From Roseomonas sp. (GTDB lineage Bacteria; Pseudomonadota; Alphaproteobacteria; Acetobacterales; Acetobacteraceae), in contig JAPSLO010000009.1 of NCBI GenBank assembly GCA_031180725.1, positions 186,001 to 250,000 of the forward strand: 64,000 nucleotides of DNA, read 5' to 3'. The position numbers and the translations under genes are program-made. Shown piece by piece: positions 8,453-16,639 of this stretch (position 1 is the first letter of the stretch; each line of letters begins with the position of its first letter). The notes under the pieces were generated by a model. It saw only the letters and a list, made by a program, of their open reading frames with translations, did no database searches and was not told the DNA's origin.

Positions 8453-9433
8453 ATGACAAGCACCATCATGCGCCGCCGCACGCTGCTGGCGGCGGTCCTC
8501 GCCGCCGCTGCGCCGGTTGCGGCGCGCGCGCAGTCCTGGCCCAGCCGGCCGGTGCGCGTCATCGTGCCCTATCCGCCGGGCGGCGCGAGCGACATCACCG
8601 CCCGCATCCTTGCGCAGGAACTCTCCAGTCGCCTTGGCCAATCCTTCGTGGTGGAGAATCGCGGCGGCGCGGCCAGCATCACCGGCACCCAGGCCATCGC
8701 CACCGCCGCGCCGGATGGCGCGACCATCGGCGTGGTGGACACCGCCTTCCTGGTGAATCCTGGCCTGTTCGGCAGCCGGCTCCCCTACGACACGCGGAAG
8801 GACTTCACCCCCGTCTCCACGCTGGTGCGCGCGCCGCTGGCGCTGGTGGTGCCGGCTTCCGCTTCCTGGCGCGACCTGGCGGCGCTGGTCGAGGAGGCGA
8901 AGGCGAAGCCCTCCGAGATCACCTTCGGCTCCGCTGGCAATGGTACCGCCGTGCACATGGCCGGTGAGCAGTTCCGCCAGGCGGCCGGCTTCACCTATCT
9001 GCACGTTCCCTATCGCGGCGGTGGTCCGATGATCACGGACCTGCTGGCAGGCCGCGTCGGGATGGCCTTCGGCACGGTGCCCGCCATTGCCGAGCATGTG
9101 CGTGGCGGCCGGTTGCGGGCGCTGGCCATCACCGGCGCCTCGAAATCCGAGCTGCTGCCGGGCGTGCCGAGCATGGCCGAATCCGGCTACCCGCAGGTGG
9201 ATGCCGCGCTGATCAATGCCATCATCGGTCCCGCCAGCCTGCCGGACGCGGTGGTGGAGCGGCTGGCCGAGGCCGCCCGCGCCATCGTCTCGGCGCCGGC
9301 GATCCTCTCGCGCCTGGCGGAGCTGGGCTTCGAGCCGGTGGCCACCACACCGCAGCAGACACGAAGCGCCTTCGAGACGGACATCCCGAAATGGGAAGCC
9401 ATCGTGCGCGCGGGCAACATCTCGCCCGACTGA
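8453..9433 (+). CDS. Bug/TctC family periplasmic receptor
   Basis: 326 residues: a twin-Arg-like start 'MTSTIMRRRTLLAAVLAAAAPVAARAQ' then 'SWPSRPVRVIVPYPPGGASDITARILAQELSSRLGQSFVVENRGGAASITG', the classical Bug signature. 'HVPYRGGGPMITDLLAGRVGMAFG' (about 180-205) is another conserved block. RBS GGGGAGGA sits 7 nt before ATG. It lies 25 bp after the enolase-family gene and 50 bp before the NicX-like gene, in the same direction, so it probably imports or senses the compound processed by this operon. No TctA/B partners nearby. Confidence 0.92.
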   Translation: MTSTIMRRRTLLAAVLAAAAPVAARAQSWPSRPVRVIVPYPPGGASDITARILAQELSSRLGQSFVVENRGGAASITGTQAIATAAPDGATIGVVDTAFLVNPGLFGSRLPYDTRKDFTPVSTLVRAPLALVVPASASWRDLAALVEEAKAKPSEITFGSAGNGTAVHMAGEQFRQAAGFTYLHVPYRGGGPMITDLLAGRVGMAFGTVPAIAEHVRGGRLRALAITGASKSELLPGVPSMAESGYPQVDAALINAIIGPASLPDAVVERLAEAARAIVSAPAILSRLAELGFEPVATTPQQTRSAFETDIPKWEAIVRAGNISPD

Positions 9434-9447
9434 GCCCGGCCTGCTAG

Positions 9448-9475
9448 CCTCCGGCCAGGAAATCCTGGCCGGAGG
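9448..9475 (+). promoter_or_regulatory. Perfect 12-bp hairpin enclosing the Shine-Dalgarno of the NicX-like gene
   Basis: CCTCCGGCCAGG (9448-9459), loop AAAT, CCTGGCCGGAGG (9464-9475). The right arm ends in GGAGG, which is 8 nt before the ATG at 9484 and is the only good RBS for that gene. There is no T-run. It could be an attenuator-like stem or a processing site, or it could throttle translation of the dioxygenase by hiding the RBS. Confidence 0.6.
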
Positions 9476-9483
9476 ACGCCCCC

Positions 9484-10533
9484 ATGCGCGACGACCGCAT
9501 CGAGGCGAAATGGATCGACACTTTTCGCCGCATCTTCGACCTCTCCGAAGTTCGCCGCGGCGAGGAAGTGGCGATCCTGTCGGAAACCCAGTCGCGCCAG
9601 TCCAATGTGCAGATGGCGGAAATCGCGCTGCTGCAGATGGGCGCGAAGGTATTCCATGTGGTGATGCCCTCGGCGCCGAGCGCGGCGCCGGTGGTGGTGC
9701 GCTCCACTGGCGCCTCCACCGCCATGCAGATGAACCAGGCCGCGATCACCGGCCTGGCGGCCTGCGACATGGTGGTGGACATGACCGTCGAGGGCCTGCT
9801 GCACGCCCCGGAACTGCCGCCCATCCTGCGCCCACGCAAGGCGCGCGTGCTGATGATCAGCAACGAGCACCCCGAGATCCTGGAACGCCTGGTCCCCACG
9901 CCCGAACTGCGCGACCGCGTGCTGCACGGCATGGCCAGGCTGAAAGCGGCAAGGGTGCTGCGCGTCACCTCGGCGGCCGGTACCGACATCACCGTGAATG
10001 TCGAAGGCGCGCGGCTGGGGGCGGCGAAGGGCTGCGTGACGAAGGGCGGCCAGGTGGATCATGTCCCCGCCGGCCTGATTGCTGCCTTCCCCGGCGCCGG
10101 CGCGGTGAACGGCACCATCGTGCTGGACCGCGGCGATATCAACCTGACCTTCAAGCGCATCCAGGAAAGCCAGGTGCGCCTGGTGATCGAGCATGACTAC
10201 GTCCGCAACATCGAAGGCACCGGCCTAGATGCGGAGATGCTGCGCGACTACTACGCCGCCTGGAGTGACAGGGACGCCTATGCCACCAGCCATATTGGCT
10301 GGGGCTGCAATCACGCCGCGCGCTGGGAAGCGATGGCGATGTATGACCGCGCGCAACTGAACGGCGTGGAACAGCGCGTCTTCGCCGGCAACGTGCTGTA
10401 TTCCACCGGCGCCAGCGAATTCGTAAAGCGCTTCACCCTGTGCCATTTCGACCTGCCGCTGCGCAACTGCACCCTGACGCTGGACGGCGAGACGGTGGTG
10501 GAGCAGGGCAGGCTGGTGGGCGATTTCGCGTAG
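9484..10533 (+). CDS. NicX-like (2,5-dihydroxypyridine 5,6-dioxygenase / M29 aminopeptidase-fold) protein
   Basis: 349 residues, the length of 2,5-dihydroxypyridine dioxygenases. The C-terminal half carries the blocks I associate with NicX: 'GWGCNHAARWEAMAMYDR' and 'CHFDLPLRNCTLTLDGETVV', including an His321-x-Asp323 pair that fits the iron-ligand His-x-Asp of that family, and 'QVDHVPAGLIAAFPGAGAVNGTIVLDRGDI'. The third ligand, a Glu in NicX as I recall it, is not obvious: that stretch reads 'GAAKGCVTKGGQVDH'. Members open N-heteroaromatic dihydroxy rings in nicotinate degradation. Followed by a Rieske ferredoxin. Ring-cleaving activity on this or another substrate is inference; a metallopeptidase-like role is the alternative. 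Confidence 0.7.
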   Translation: MRDDRIEAKWIDTFRRIFDLSEVRRGEEVAILSETQSRQSNVQMAEIALLQMGAKVFHVVMPSAPSAAPVVVRSTGASTAMQMNQAAITGLAACDMVVDMTVEGLLHAPELPPILRPRKARVLMISNEHPEILERLVPTPELRDRVLHGMARLKAARVLRVTSAAGTDITVNVEGARLGAAKGCVTKGGQVDHVPAGLIAAFPGAGAVNGTIVLDRGDINLTFKRIQESQVRLVIEHDYVRNIEGTGLDAEMLRDYYAAWSDRDAYATSHIGWGCNHAARWEAMAMYDRAQLNGVEQRVFAGNVLYSTGASEFVKRFTLCHFDLPLRNCTLTLDGETVVEQGRLVGDFA

Positions 10534-10546
10534 GAAGGAACATCTC

Positions 10547-10855
10547 TTGGCCTGGCTGGATGTGGCGGCTTCGGAGGATCTGAAGGAAGGCGACGTGATC
10601 GGCGTGCGTGCGGGCCGCGTGCCTGTCGCGCTGTTCCGGTTGGAGGGCGAGGTCTTCGCCCTGCACGACCTCTGCCCGCATGGCGCGGCGCGGCTTTCGG
10701 ACGGCTATGTGGATGACGAATGCGTGGAGTGCCCGTTGCACCAGGGGCTGGTGGACATCCGCACCGGCGACCCGAAAGGCCCGCCGATCGACGAGCCCAC
10801 GCAGACCTACCCCGCGCGGGAGGTGAATGGGCGCATCGAAGTGGACGTAGACTAG
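10547..10855 (+). CDS. Rieske [2Fe-2S] ferredoxin (non-heme oxygenase electron-transfer component)
   Basis: 102 residues. Start is TTG at 10547, preceded by GGAAGGAA with good spacing; no ATG or GTG lies nearby. The Rieske ligands are visible as 'CPHGAARLSDGYVDDECVECPLHQG', i.e. C-x-H then C-x2-H. The C-terminal 'TYPAREVNGRIEVDVD' is the usual strand ending of soluble Rieske ferredoxins that feed ring-hydroxylating oxygenases. No oxygenase alpha subunit or reductase is in this operon. It follows the NicX-like gene by 13 bp and ends the operon. It may serve an oxygenase elsewhere. Confidence 0.85.
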   Translation: MAWLDVAASEDLKEGDVIGVRAGRVPVALFRLEGEVFALHDLCPHGAARLSDGYVDDECVECPLHQGLVDIRTGDPKGPPIDEPTQTYPAREVNGRIEVDVD

Positions 10856-10860
10856 CGGCC

Positions 10861-10875
10861 GAGGGCAGAGCCCTC
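10861..10875. terminator. Short hairpin between convergent operons
   Basis: GAGGGC-AGA-GCCCTC, a 6-bp stem with a 3-nt loop, lies in the 30-bp gap between the Rieske gene and the convergent thiolase gene. There is no clear T-run in either direction, so termination here is only suggested by position. Confidence 0.3.
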
Positions 10876-10885
10876 CCCAACCGCC

Positions 10886-12034
10886 CTACGGCCTCTCGCT
10901 CCCCATCACCACCGTGCCGCTGGCCGAGAACATCCCGCCCACGCCGTGGCACAGGCTGATCTTCACGCCCGGCACCTGCGCGGGCGCGGTGCCGCGCACC
11001 TGCCGGACGCTCTCCTGCAGTGCGAACATCCCGTACATGCCGGTATGGGTGTAGGACAGCCCGCCGCCGTTGGTATTCAGCGGCAGCTTGCCGCCCGGCG
11101 CGGTGTTGCGCGCCATGATGAAATGCCCGGCCTCGCCGCGTTCGCAGAAGCCCAGGTCTTCCAGCCCGTACAGTGGCAGATGCGCGAAGGCGTCGTAGAT
11201 CATCATGTGATCAACATCGGCGTGGCTGATGCCCGCCGCCTGCATCGCCGTCGGCCCCGCCACGCGGAAGGCGCGGGAGGACGTGAAATCCTCCATCTGG
11301 GAGACCATGGTGGTCTCGACGCTCTCACCCGTGCCGAGGATGTACACAGGCTTCTGCGGAAAATCCTTCGCCCGGTCGGCGGATGTCAGGATCAGTGCGC
11401 CGCCGCCATCCGTTACCAGGCAGCATTGCAGCAGCCGGAAAGGATAGGCGATCATCCGGCTGTTCAGCACGTCTTCCACGGTGATCGGATCGCGCATCGC
11501 GGCGCGCGGGTTCCTGGCCGCCCATTCGCGCTGCACCACCGCGACCATGGCCAGCATCTCATGTGTCACGCCATAGGTCTTCATGTAGCGCAGCACGGGG
11601 ATGGGGAAGAGCGTGGGCGGGCCGAAGGGGCCGTAGGGGGCCTCGAACTGCCCGGACAGGCTCTGCGGTTCCGCCGGCCGCGGCGTGGCGTTGATGCGGG
11701 ACTTGCCGCTTTCGCCATGCGTGATCAGCACCATCCTGCAGTAGCCCGCATGAATGGCCGCGGCGGCGTGGCGGACATGCAGCATGAAGGAACAGCCGCC
11801 CACGCCGGTGCCATCCACCCAGCGCGGCACCAGCCCCAGATAGTGCGCAAGCTGCTGCGGGAACATGTTGCCCACGCAGGCCAAGCCATCGATATCGCTC
11901 GGCTTCAAGCCCGCATCCGCCATGGCGTTCAGCGCGGCATCCGCGTGCAGCATGATCTGCGACATTTCCGGCACGCTGCCGATGCGGGTGCTTTCGGCGG
12001 CGCCGACGATCGCAATCTCGCCCGGGCGGATCAT
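10886..12034 (-). CDS. Thiolase-like protein (SCP2/acetyl-CoA acetyltransferase family)
   Basis: 382 residues from ATG 12034; the sequence upstream in frame is not thiolase-like. 'IRPGEIAIVGAAESTRIG' begins the domain. The acylated Cys81 is in 'DGTGVGGCSFMLHVRHAAAAIHAG', and 'LCHGVGGMFSASGTVVMG' closes it. It belongs to the SCP2-type thiolases that usually act with a DUF35 partner in degrading cyclic or branched acyl-CoAs. The ATG overlaps the stop of the upstream DUF35 gene by 4 bp, so the two are made together and probably form a complex. It sits beside an aromatic-degradation set and may process its acyl-CoA product. Confidence 0.85.
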   Translation of the reverse strand: MIRPGEIAIVGAAESTRIGSVPEMSQIMLHADAALNAMADAGLKPSDIDGLACVGNMFPQQLAHYLGLVPRWVDGTGVGGCSFMLHVRHAAAAIHAGYCRMVLITHGESGKSRINATPRPAEPQSLSGQFEAPYGPFGPPTLFPIPVLRYMKTYGVTHEMLAMVAVVQREWAARNPRAAMRDPITVEDVLNSRMIAYPFRLLQCCLVTDGGGALILTSADRAKDFPQKPVYILGTGESVETTMVSQMEDFTSSRAFRVAGPTAMQAAGISHADVDHMMIYDAFAHLPLYGLEDLGFCERGEAGHFIMARNTAPGGKLPLNTNGGGLSYTHTGMYGMFALQESVRQVRGTAPAQVPGVKISLCHGVGGMFSASGTVVMGSERP

Positions 12035-12465
12035 GCGGCGTCTCCCTGCGCGGGGCGGAACAGGGGCAGGGTGATCTGCTCGTCCAGCGGGGTGAAGGCG
12101 ACTTCCAGTGGCATGTCCAGCACCAGCGCCTCGGGCGTCTGCGGGCAATCCACGATGTTGGTCATCATGCGCGGCCCTTCCGCCAGTTCCACCACGGCGA
12201 TGGCATATGGCGGCTCAAACCCCGGCACCTTGCGATGATGGATCACGTAGCTGTGCAGCGTGGCGCGGCCGCTGGCGGCGAAGACGCTGACCTTGCGGGA
12301 GGCGCAGGCGGGGCAGAAGGGGCGCGGCGGGAAATACACCTTGGCGCAGGCGTCGCAGCGTTGCAGGCGCAATTCGCCCCGGCGCGTGCCTTCCCAGAAG
12401 TGCTGGGTCTCGGGCGTGGGTTCCGGCTTCGGCCGGCCTGGGGACAGGGGCGTGGGCAGGGGCAT
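12031..12465 (-). CDS. Zn-ribbon OB-fold protein (DUF35), thiolase partner
   Basis: 144 residues. A rubredoxin-like zinc ribbon has Cys37, Cys40, Cys51 and Cys54 in 'LQRCDACAKVYFPPRPFCPAC', then an OB-fold ('ATLHSYVIHHRKVPGFEPPYAIAVVELAEGPRMMTNIV'). DUF35 proteins bind acyl-CoA and associate with SCP2-type thiolases or HMG-CoA-synthase-like enzymes. It is encoded immediately upstream of the thiolase with a 4-bp overlap, which is the classical arrangement. Confidence in the family is high; the acyl substrate is unknown. Confidence 0.9.
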   Translation of the reverse strand: MPLPTPLSPGRPKPEPTPETQHFWEGTRRGELRLQRCDACAKVYFPPRPFCPACASRKVSVFAASGRATLHSYVIHHRKVPGFEPPYAIAVVELAEGPRMMTNIVDCPQTPEALVLDMPLEVAFTPLDEQITLPLFRPAQGDAA

Positions 12466-12507
12466 GGACGATCTTCTCCTCGCCCCGCAGCCTAGGCCCG
12501 ATGGCGC

Positions 12508-13200
12508 TCAGCCTGAAGGCGGGGCGGTGAAGATCGCCGCGTCCTGAAGGATGATGCCGGCGGTCTTGGTGTAGTGCGCGGTCAGCAGCGCCACGGCCTT
12601 GTCGGCGTCGCGCGCCAGCACGGCATCCAGGATGGCCTGGTGTTCTGCTTGCACGTCACGGTGCGGGAAGGCGCGGCGAGCGGCCAGGCGGCGGTAGCGC
12701 TGGTGGCGATCCGTCAGCTGCTGGCAGAAGCCGACCAGCCAGCGGGACCGGCAATTGCTCACCAGCAGGTCGTGGAATTCTCGGTGGCGCGCTTCCCACT
12801 GGGCTTGCGCCTCGGCATCGCCATCCAGCCCGCGCGGTGCGCGGTTCAGGCGATGGCCGGCCACCAGCAGCGCCTCCTCCCAGGCGGGCGTGGCATGGGC
12901 CATGGATTCGCGCAGCGCGCGCTCTTCCAGCCAACAGCGGGTGCGGGTCAGCTCCTCCAGCTCCGTCACGCTGATGCCGGGCACGGCGAAGCCGCGCTGG
13001 TCTTCGGCGGCCACCAGCCCGTCGGCGGAAAGCCGGTTCAGCGCCTCGCGCAACGGGGTCTGGCCCACGCCGTAGCGTTCCATCAGCAGCTTGATTGGCA
13101 GACGGTGCCCGGGGAGCAGCGCACCATCCAGGATATCGGCGCGCAGCCTCTCGTAGACGCTGGAGGCGTAGGTGGGGCTCGGGGCGCGCGTGGTGCTCAC
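12508..13200 (-). CDS. GntR-family regulator, FCD (FadR/VanR) type
   Basis: 230 residues. N-terminal winged HTH (about 15-75): 'SSVYERLRADILDGALLPGHRLPIKLLMERYGVGQTPLREALNRLSADGLVAAEDQRGFAV'. The all-helical FCD domain follows with candidate metal or ligand residues in 'HREFHDLLVSNCRSRWL' and 'EHQAILDAVLARDADKAVALLTAHY'. It is divergent from the extradiol dioxygenase operon (13340) and 43 bp upstream of the thiolase pair, so it could control either or both. An inverted repeat at 13260-13280 between the divergent genes is a candidate operator. Confidence 0.9.
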   Translation of the reverse strand: MSTTRAPSPTYASSVYERLRADILDGALLPGHRLPIKLLMERYGVGQTPLREALNRLSADGLVAAEDQRGFAVPGISVTELEELTRTRCWLEERALRESMAHATPAWEEALLVAGHRLNRAPRGLDGDAEAQAQWEARHREFHDLLVSNCRSRWLVGFCQQLTDRHQRYRRLAARRAFPHRDVQAEHQAILDAVLARDADKAVALLTAHYTKTAGIILQDAAIFTAPPSG

Positions 13201-13259
13201 GCCATCTCCGTGCTGGCTGCCGGGCTTTCAGGCTTGCGCATACACCGTCCTCTCCATGG

Positions 13260-13280
13260 CCCCAAAAATATACATTGGGG
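13260..13280. promoter_or_regulatory. Inverted repeat CCCCAA-N9-TTGGGG in the divergent GntR/dioxygenase control region
   Basis: Perfect 6-bp arms (13260-13265 and 13275-13280) around the AT-rich spacer AAATATACA, the lowest-GC spot of this 140-bp intergenic region. The position 60 bp from each start suits an operator for the adjacent FCD regulator, although it does not match the usual FCD core TNGTNNNACNA. Confidence 0.4.
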
Positions 13281-13339
13281 TTTACAGCCGCCGCAATATG
13301 CATCAACCATGCGCCGGAGGATCGGGAGGAAGACGGCGG

Positions 13340-14230
13340 ATGAGCGGGTTTCCCGTGACCGGCTTGCGTAGCGTGGAACTGCTGGTGCCCGACCTGCCGG
13401 CCGCCGAGCGCTTCTACACCGACGTCTGGGGCCTGGACGTCACGGCCCGCGATTCCGGCCGGATCTGGCTGCGCGGCACGGGCGCCGATCCGCATGTGCT
13501 GGAACTGGCCGAGGGCCCAGGCGCCGCGATCCGCTCCGCCACTTTCCGTGCCGCCGATCCCGCCACGCTGGACCGGGCGCTGGGCATGGCGCAGCGCGAA
13601 GGCGCGGTGGTGCTGGCGCAGCCGGCGGAACTGGCGGAACCGGGCGGCGGCCTGGCAGCCACCTTGCGCGATCCCTCGGGCTTCGTGCTGCGCCTGGTCA
13701 CTGGCGATGCGTGCCGCGTGCCGGACGCCCCTGGGCGCGACAGGCCGGACCGGCTGGCGCATGTGAACCTGAACTGCACGGATGTGGACGCCGCCGCGGC
13801 CTTCTTCGAACGCGGCCTGGGTTTCCGCCTGGCCGACCGCAGCAAGCTCATGGCCTTTGAACGCTGCAACAGCGACCACCACGCCGTGGTGCTGGCGGAA
13901 GCGCCGGTGGACGGGCTGAACCATGTGGCCTTCAACATGCCCGGCTGGGAATGCGTGATGCGCGGTGCCGGGCGGCTGATCGACGCCGGCTTCCCCATTG
14001 CCTGGGGACCCGGCCGCCACGGACCAGGCGACAATGTCTTCGCCTATTTCATCGATCCCTTCGGCATCGTCATCGAATACACCGCGGAGGTGGAGCAGGT
14101 GGGCGATGACCATGTGGCGCGCGGCCCGGACCACTGGGTCTGGCCGCCCGGCCGCACCGACCAGTGGGGCATCGCACCGCCCAAGCCCGACGCCACCAAG
14201 AAGGCCCAGCTCGCGATCCGCTTCGCATGA
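13340..14230 (+). CDS. VOC-fold extradiol (catechol 2,3-dioxygenase-like) ring-cleavage enzyme
   Basis: 296 residues; ATG 13340 preceded by GGAGGA, with non-family sequence upstream in frame. Two vicinal-oxygen-chelate modules: N-terminal (about 1-130, 'LRSVELLVPDLPAAERFYTDVWGLDV') and catalytic C-terminal (about 135-280). Likely Fe(II) ligands are His in 'RLAHVNLNC', His in 'GLNHVAFNMP' and Glu in 'FGIVIEYTAEVEQ'. The size and the two-module layout fit 2,3-dihydroxybiphenyl/catechol extradiol dioxygenases. It is the first gene of a set with a flavin hydroxylase and an FAH hydrolase, overlapping the hydroxylase by 4 bp, which together make hydroxylation, meta cleavage and hydrolysis plausible. 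Confidence 0.85.
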   Translation: MSGFPVTGLRSVELLVPDLPAAERFYTDVWGLDVTARDSGRIWLRGTGADPHVLELAEGPGAAIRSATFRAADPATLDRALGMAQREGAVVLAQPAELAEPGGGLAATLRDPSGFVLRLVTGDACRVPDAPGRDRPDRLAHVNLNCTDVDAAAAFFERGLGFRLADRSKLMAFERCNSDHHAVVLAEAPVDGLNHVAFNMPGWECVMRGAGRLIDAGFPIAWGPGRHGPGDNVFAYFIDPFGIVIEYTAEVEQVGDDHVARGPDHWVWPPGRTDQWGIAPPKPDATKKAQLAIRFA

Positions 14231-15762
14231 CCGAGCATTACCAAGCCCTCGTCATCGGCTTCGGCCCGACCGGCGCGGTGGCCACCGCGCTGCTCGGCCA
14301 GGCGGGCTTCCAGACCCTGACGCTGGACCGCGCGACCGAGGTCTATGACAAGCCCCGCGCCATCGCGATCGACCACGAGATCATGCGGCTGCTTGATGGG
14401 CTGGGTGTCGCCGAGAAGGTGCTGCCCCACACCGCGCCCTTCCCGGCCTCGGAGCATTTCGGCGCCCAAGGGCAGCTCATCCGCCGCATCGACATGGTGC
14501 CGGAGCCCTATCCGATGGGCTTCACCCCCACCATGGTCTTCACCCAGCCGCCGGTGGAGGCGGTGCTGCGCGCTCATGCCGCCGCCATGCCAGGCGTGAC
14601 GGTGGAACTCGGCACGGAGCTCATCGGCATCCGCCAGGATGCCGGCAGCGTCACGCTTACGCTGCGCGACGCTGCCGGTCATACGCGCGAGGTCACGGCA
14701 GAGACGGTCATCGCCTGTGATGGCGCCTCCTCCTTCGTGCGCCAGGCGCTGGGCATGGCGCTGGAGGACCTGGTCTTCGACGAGCCGTGGCTGGTGGTGG
14801 ATCTGCGCGTCGCCCCGTCGGGGCTGGCGAAGCTGCCGGTGAATGCCGCGCAGTTCTGCGATCCCGCGCGCCCCATCACCTACATCGTCGGCCCCGGCAA
14901 TCATCGCCGCTTCGAGATCATGCTGCTGCCCGGTGAGGACCCTAAGGCGATGCAGGCGGAGCCGCAGGTGATGCGCCTGCTCTCCCGTTGGCTGGCGCCG
15001 GGCGATGCGGAACTGTGGCGCGCCGCCAGCTACCGCTTCCACGCGCTGGTGGCGCGGGACTGGCGGCAGGGCAGGGTGTTCCTGGCGGGCGATGCGGCGC
15101 ATCAGCAACCGCCCTTCATCGGCCAGGGCATGTGCCAGGGCCTGCGCGACGCGGCGAGCCTGGTTTGGAAGCTGGCGGCGGTGCGCGACGGCGCCGCGCC
15201 GACGTTGCTGGACAGCTATGGCGAGGAGCGCGGCCGCCATGTCCGCACCCTCACCACGCGCATCAAGGCGATCGGCCGGCAGATCTGCGAACGCGATCCG
15301 GAAGCGGCGCGCGCCCGTGATGCCGCACTGATCGCCCAGGGCGGCGGCAAGGCGCCGGTGGTGACGCGACAGGAAATCGTCCCGCCGCTGGAATGCGGCT
15401 TCCTGGCCGCGGGGGATCACCCGGCACGTGGCACGCTGTTCCCGCAGCCCTGGGTCCAGGCCCCGTCGGGCTGGGCGCGGATGGACCGGGTGACGGGCGG
15501 CGGCTGGCGCCTCTTCCTCTCGCCTGGTGCGCCGGAGACGCAAGGCGCCTGGCGGCTTCTGCCCACCGGCAGCACACCCCGGCCCGATGCGATGATCGAA
15601 CGCGATGGCGTGGCGGCAGCCTGGTTCGCGCGCCAGGGTGCCTGCGCGGCGCTGGTGCGCCCCGACAACTACGTCTTCGGCGTGGCCCGCGACGCCGCGG
15701 GCATTGCCGCGCTGCGCGCGCACGTCGCCGCAATCCTCCACCCTCAGAAGGAAATCGCATGA
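14227..15762 (+). CDS. FAD-dependent aromatic hydroxylase (MhpA-like monooxygenase)
   Basis: 511 residues from ATG 14227 (ATGA overlap). 'YQALVIGFGPTGAVATALLGQAG' is the GxGxxG dinucleotide motif near residue 11, 'VIACDGASSFVRQALG' is the DG fingerprint and 'GRVFLAGDAAHQQPPFIGQGMCQGLRDAASLVWKLA' is the GD motif of group A flavin monooxygenases. It most resembles 3-(3-hydroxyphenyl)propionate hydroxylases (MhpA), which ortho-hydroxylate a phenol to give the catechol substrate for the dioxygenase encoded just upstream. A thioredoxin-like C-terminal domain is present but short. Its overlap with the dioxygenase and the FAH gene (4 bp each) supports one pathway. Confidence 0.88.
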   Translation: MTEHYQALVIGFGPTGAVATALLGQAGFQTLTLDRATEVYDKPRAIAIDHEIMRLLDGLGVAEKVLPHTAPFPASEHFGAQGQLIRRIDMVPEPYPMGFTPTMVFTQPPVEAVLRAHAAAMPGVTVELGTELIGIRQDAGSVTLTLRDAAGHTREVTAETVIACDGASSFVRQALGMALEDLVFDEPWLVVDLRVAPSGLAKLPVNAAQFCDPARPITYIVGPGNHRRFEIMLLPGEDPKAMQAEPQVMRLLSRWLAPGDAELWRAASYRFHALVARDWRQGRVFLAGDAAHQQPPFIGQGMCQGLRDAASLVWKLAAVRDGAAPTLLDSYGEERGRHVRTLTTRIKAIGRQICERDPEAARARDAALIAQGGGKAPVVTRQEIVPPLECGFLAAGDHPARGTLFPQPWVQAPSGWARMDRVTGGGWRLFLSPGAPETQGAWRLLPTGSTPRPDAMIERDGVAAAWFARQGACAALVRPDNYVFGVARDAAGIAALRAHVAAILHPQKEIA

Positions 15763-16607
15763 AGCTCGCCAGTTTTCGCCATGCCGGGACGGCCAGTTGG
15801 GGCGTCGTCGGGAACGGGGTGATCCAGGATGTCGGCGCCGTGCTGCGCGGCCGCTTCCCGGACCTGAAATCCGCCATCGCCGCCGGCGCACTGGCCGCCG
15901 CGCGCGACGCGGCCGCCGGTGCGCCTAAGATCGCGCTAGGCGACATTGAATGGCTGCCGGTGATCCCGAACCCGGACAAGATCCTCTGCATCGGGCTGAA
16001 CTACGAGGAGCACCGCAAGGAAACCGGCCGTTCCGTGGTGGGCAACCCCACCATCTTCACCCGCTTCCCCAACAGCCAGATCGGTCATCTGGCGCCGCTG
16101 ATCCGTCCGAAGGTCTCGACCGATTTCGATTACGAGGGCGAGTTGGCGGTCATCATCGGTACCTCGTGCCGGCATGTCGCCAAAGGCGACGCCTATGCCC
16201 AGGTCGCCGGCTATGCCTGCTACAACGATGGCAGCGTGCGCGACTGGCAGCGCCACACGCACCAGTTCACCCCCGGCAAGAACTTCGTCGGCACCGGCCC
16301 CTTCGGCCCCTGGATGGTGACGCCCGACGAGGTTGGCGAGATCGGCCCGCAGCGCATCCAAACTCGAGTGAACGGCCAGGTGGTGCAGGATGCCACGCTG
16401 GGCGACATGCTCTTCGATATCCCGACGCAGATCGAATACTGCTCCACCTTCACCCGGCTGGAGCCAGGCGACGTGATCGCCACCGGCACGCCGGGCGGCG
16501 TCGGCGCCAAGCGCAACCCGCCGCTCTGGCTGAAGCCCGGCGATGTGGTGGAGGTGGAGATCGACCGCGTGGGCCTGCTGCGCAACCCGGTGCAGGACGA
16601 AACCTGA
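15759..16607 (+). CDS. Fumarylacetoacetate hydrolase (FAH) family protein
   Basis: 282 residues, ATGA overlap with the hydroxylase. A short N-terminal region (1-65) precedes the catalytic domain beginning 'DKILCIGLNYEEHRKETG'. Metal-binding acids of the family are visible in 'DFDYEGELAVIIG' and 'YNDGSVRDWQRH', and 'SPGDVIATGTPGGVG'-like sequence appears as 'EPGDVIATGTPGGVGAKRNPP'. FAH-fold enzymes cleave C-C bonds of acylpyruvates or hydrate/isomerise 2-oxo-hept-3-ene-dioates after meta cleavage. Here it would process the extradiol product of the upstream genes. The exact step (hydrolase, decarboxylase or isomerase) cannot be set by eye. Confidence 0.88.
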   Translation: MKLASFRHAGTASWGVVGNGVIQDVGAVLRGRFPDLKSAIAAGALAAARDAAAGAPKIALGDIEWLPVIPNPDKILCIGLNYEEHRKETGRSVVGNPTIFTRFPNSQIGHLAPLIRPKVSTDFDYEGELAVIIGTSCRHVAKGDAYAQVAGYACYNDGSVRDWQRHTHQFTPGKNFVGTGPFGPWMVTPDEVGEIGPQRIQTRVNGQVVQDATLGDMLFDIPTQIEYCSTFTRLEPGDVIATGTPGGVGAKRNPPLWLKPGDVVEVEIDRVGLLRNPVQDET

Positions 16608-16639
16608 CGCGTCGCCGCACGGACAGGGAGGAAACGAGA

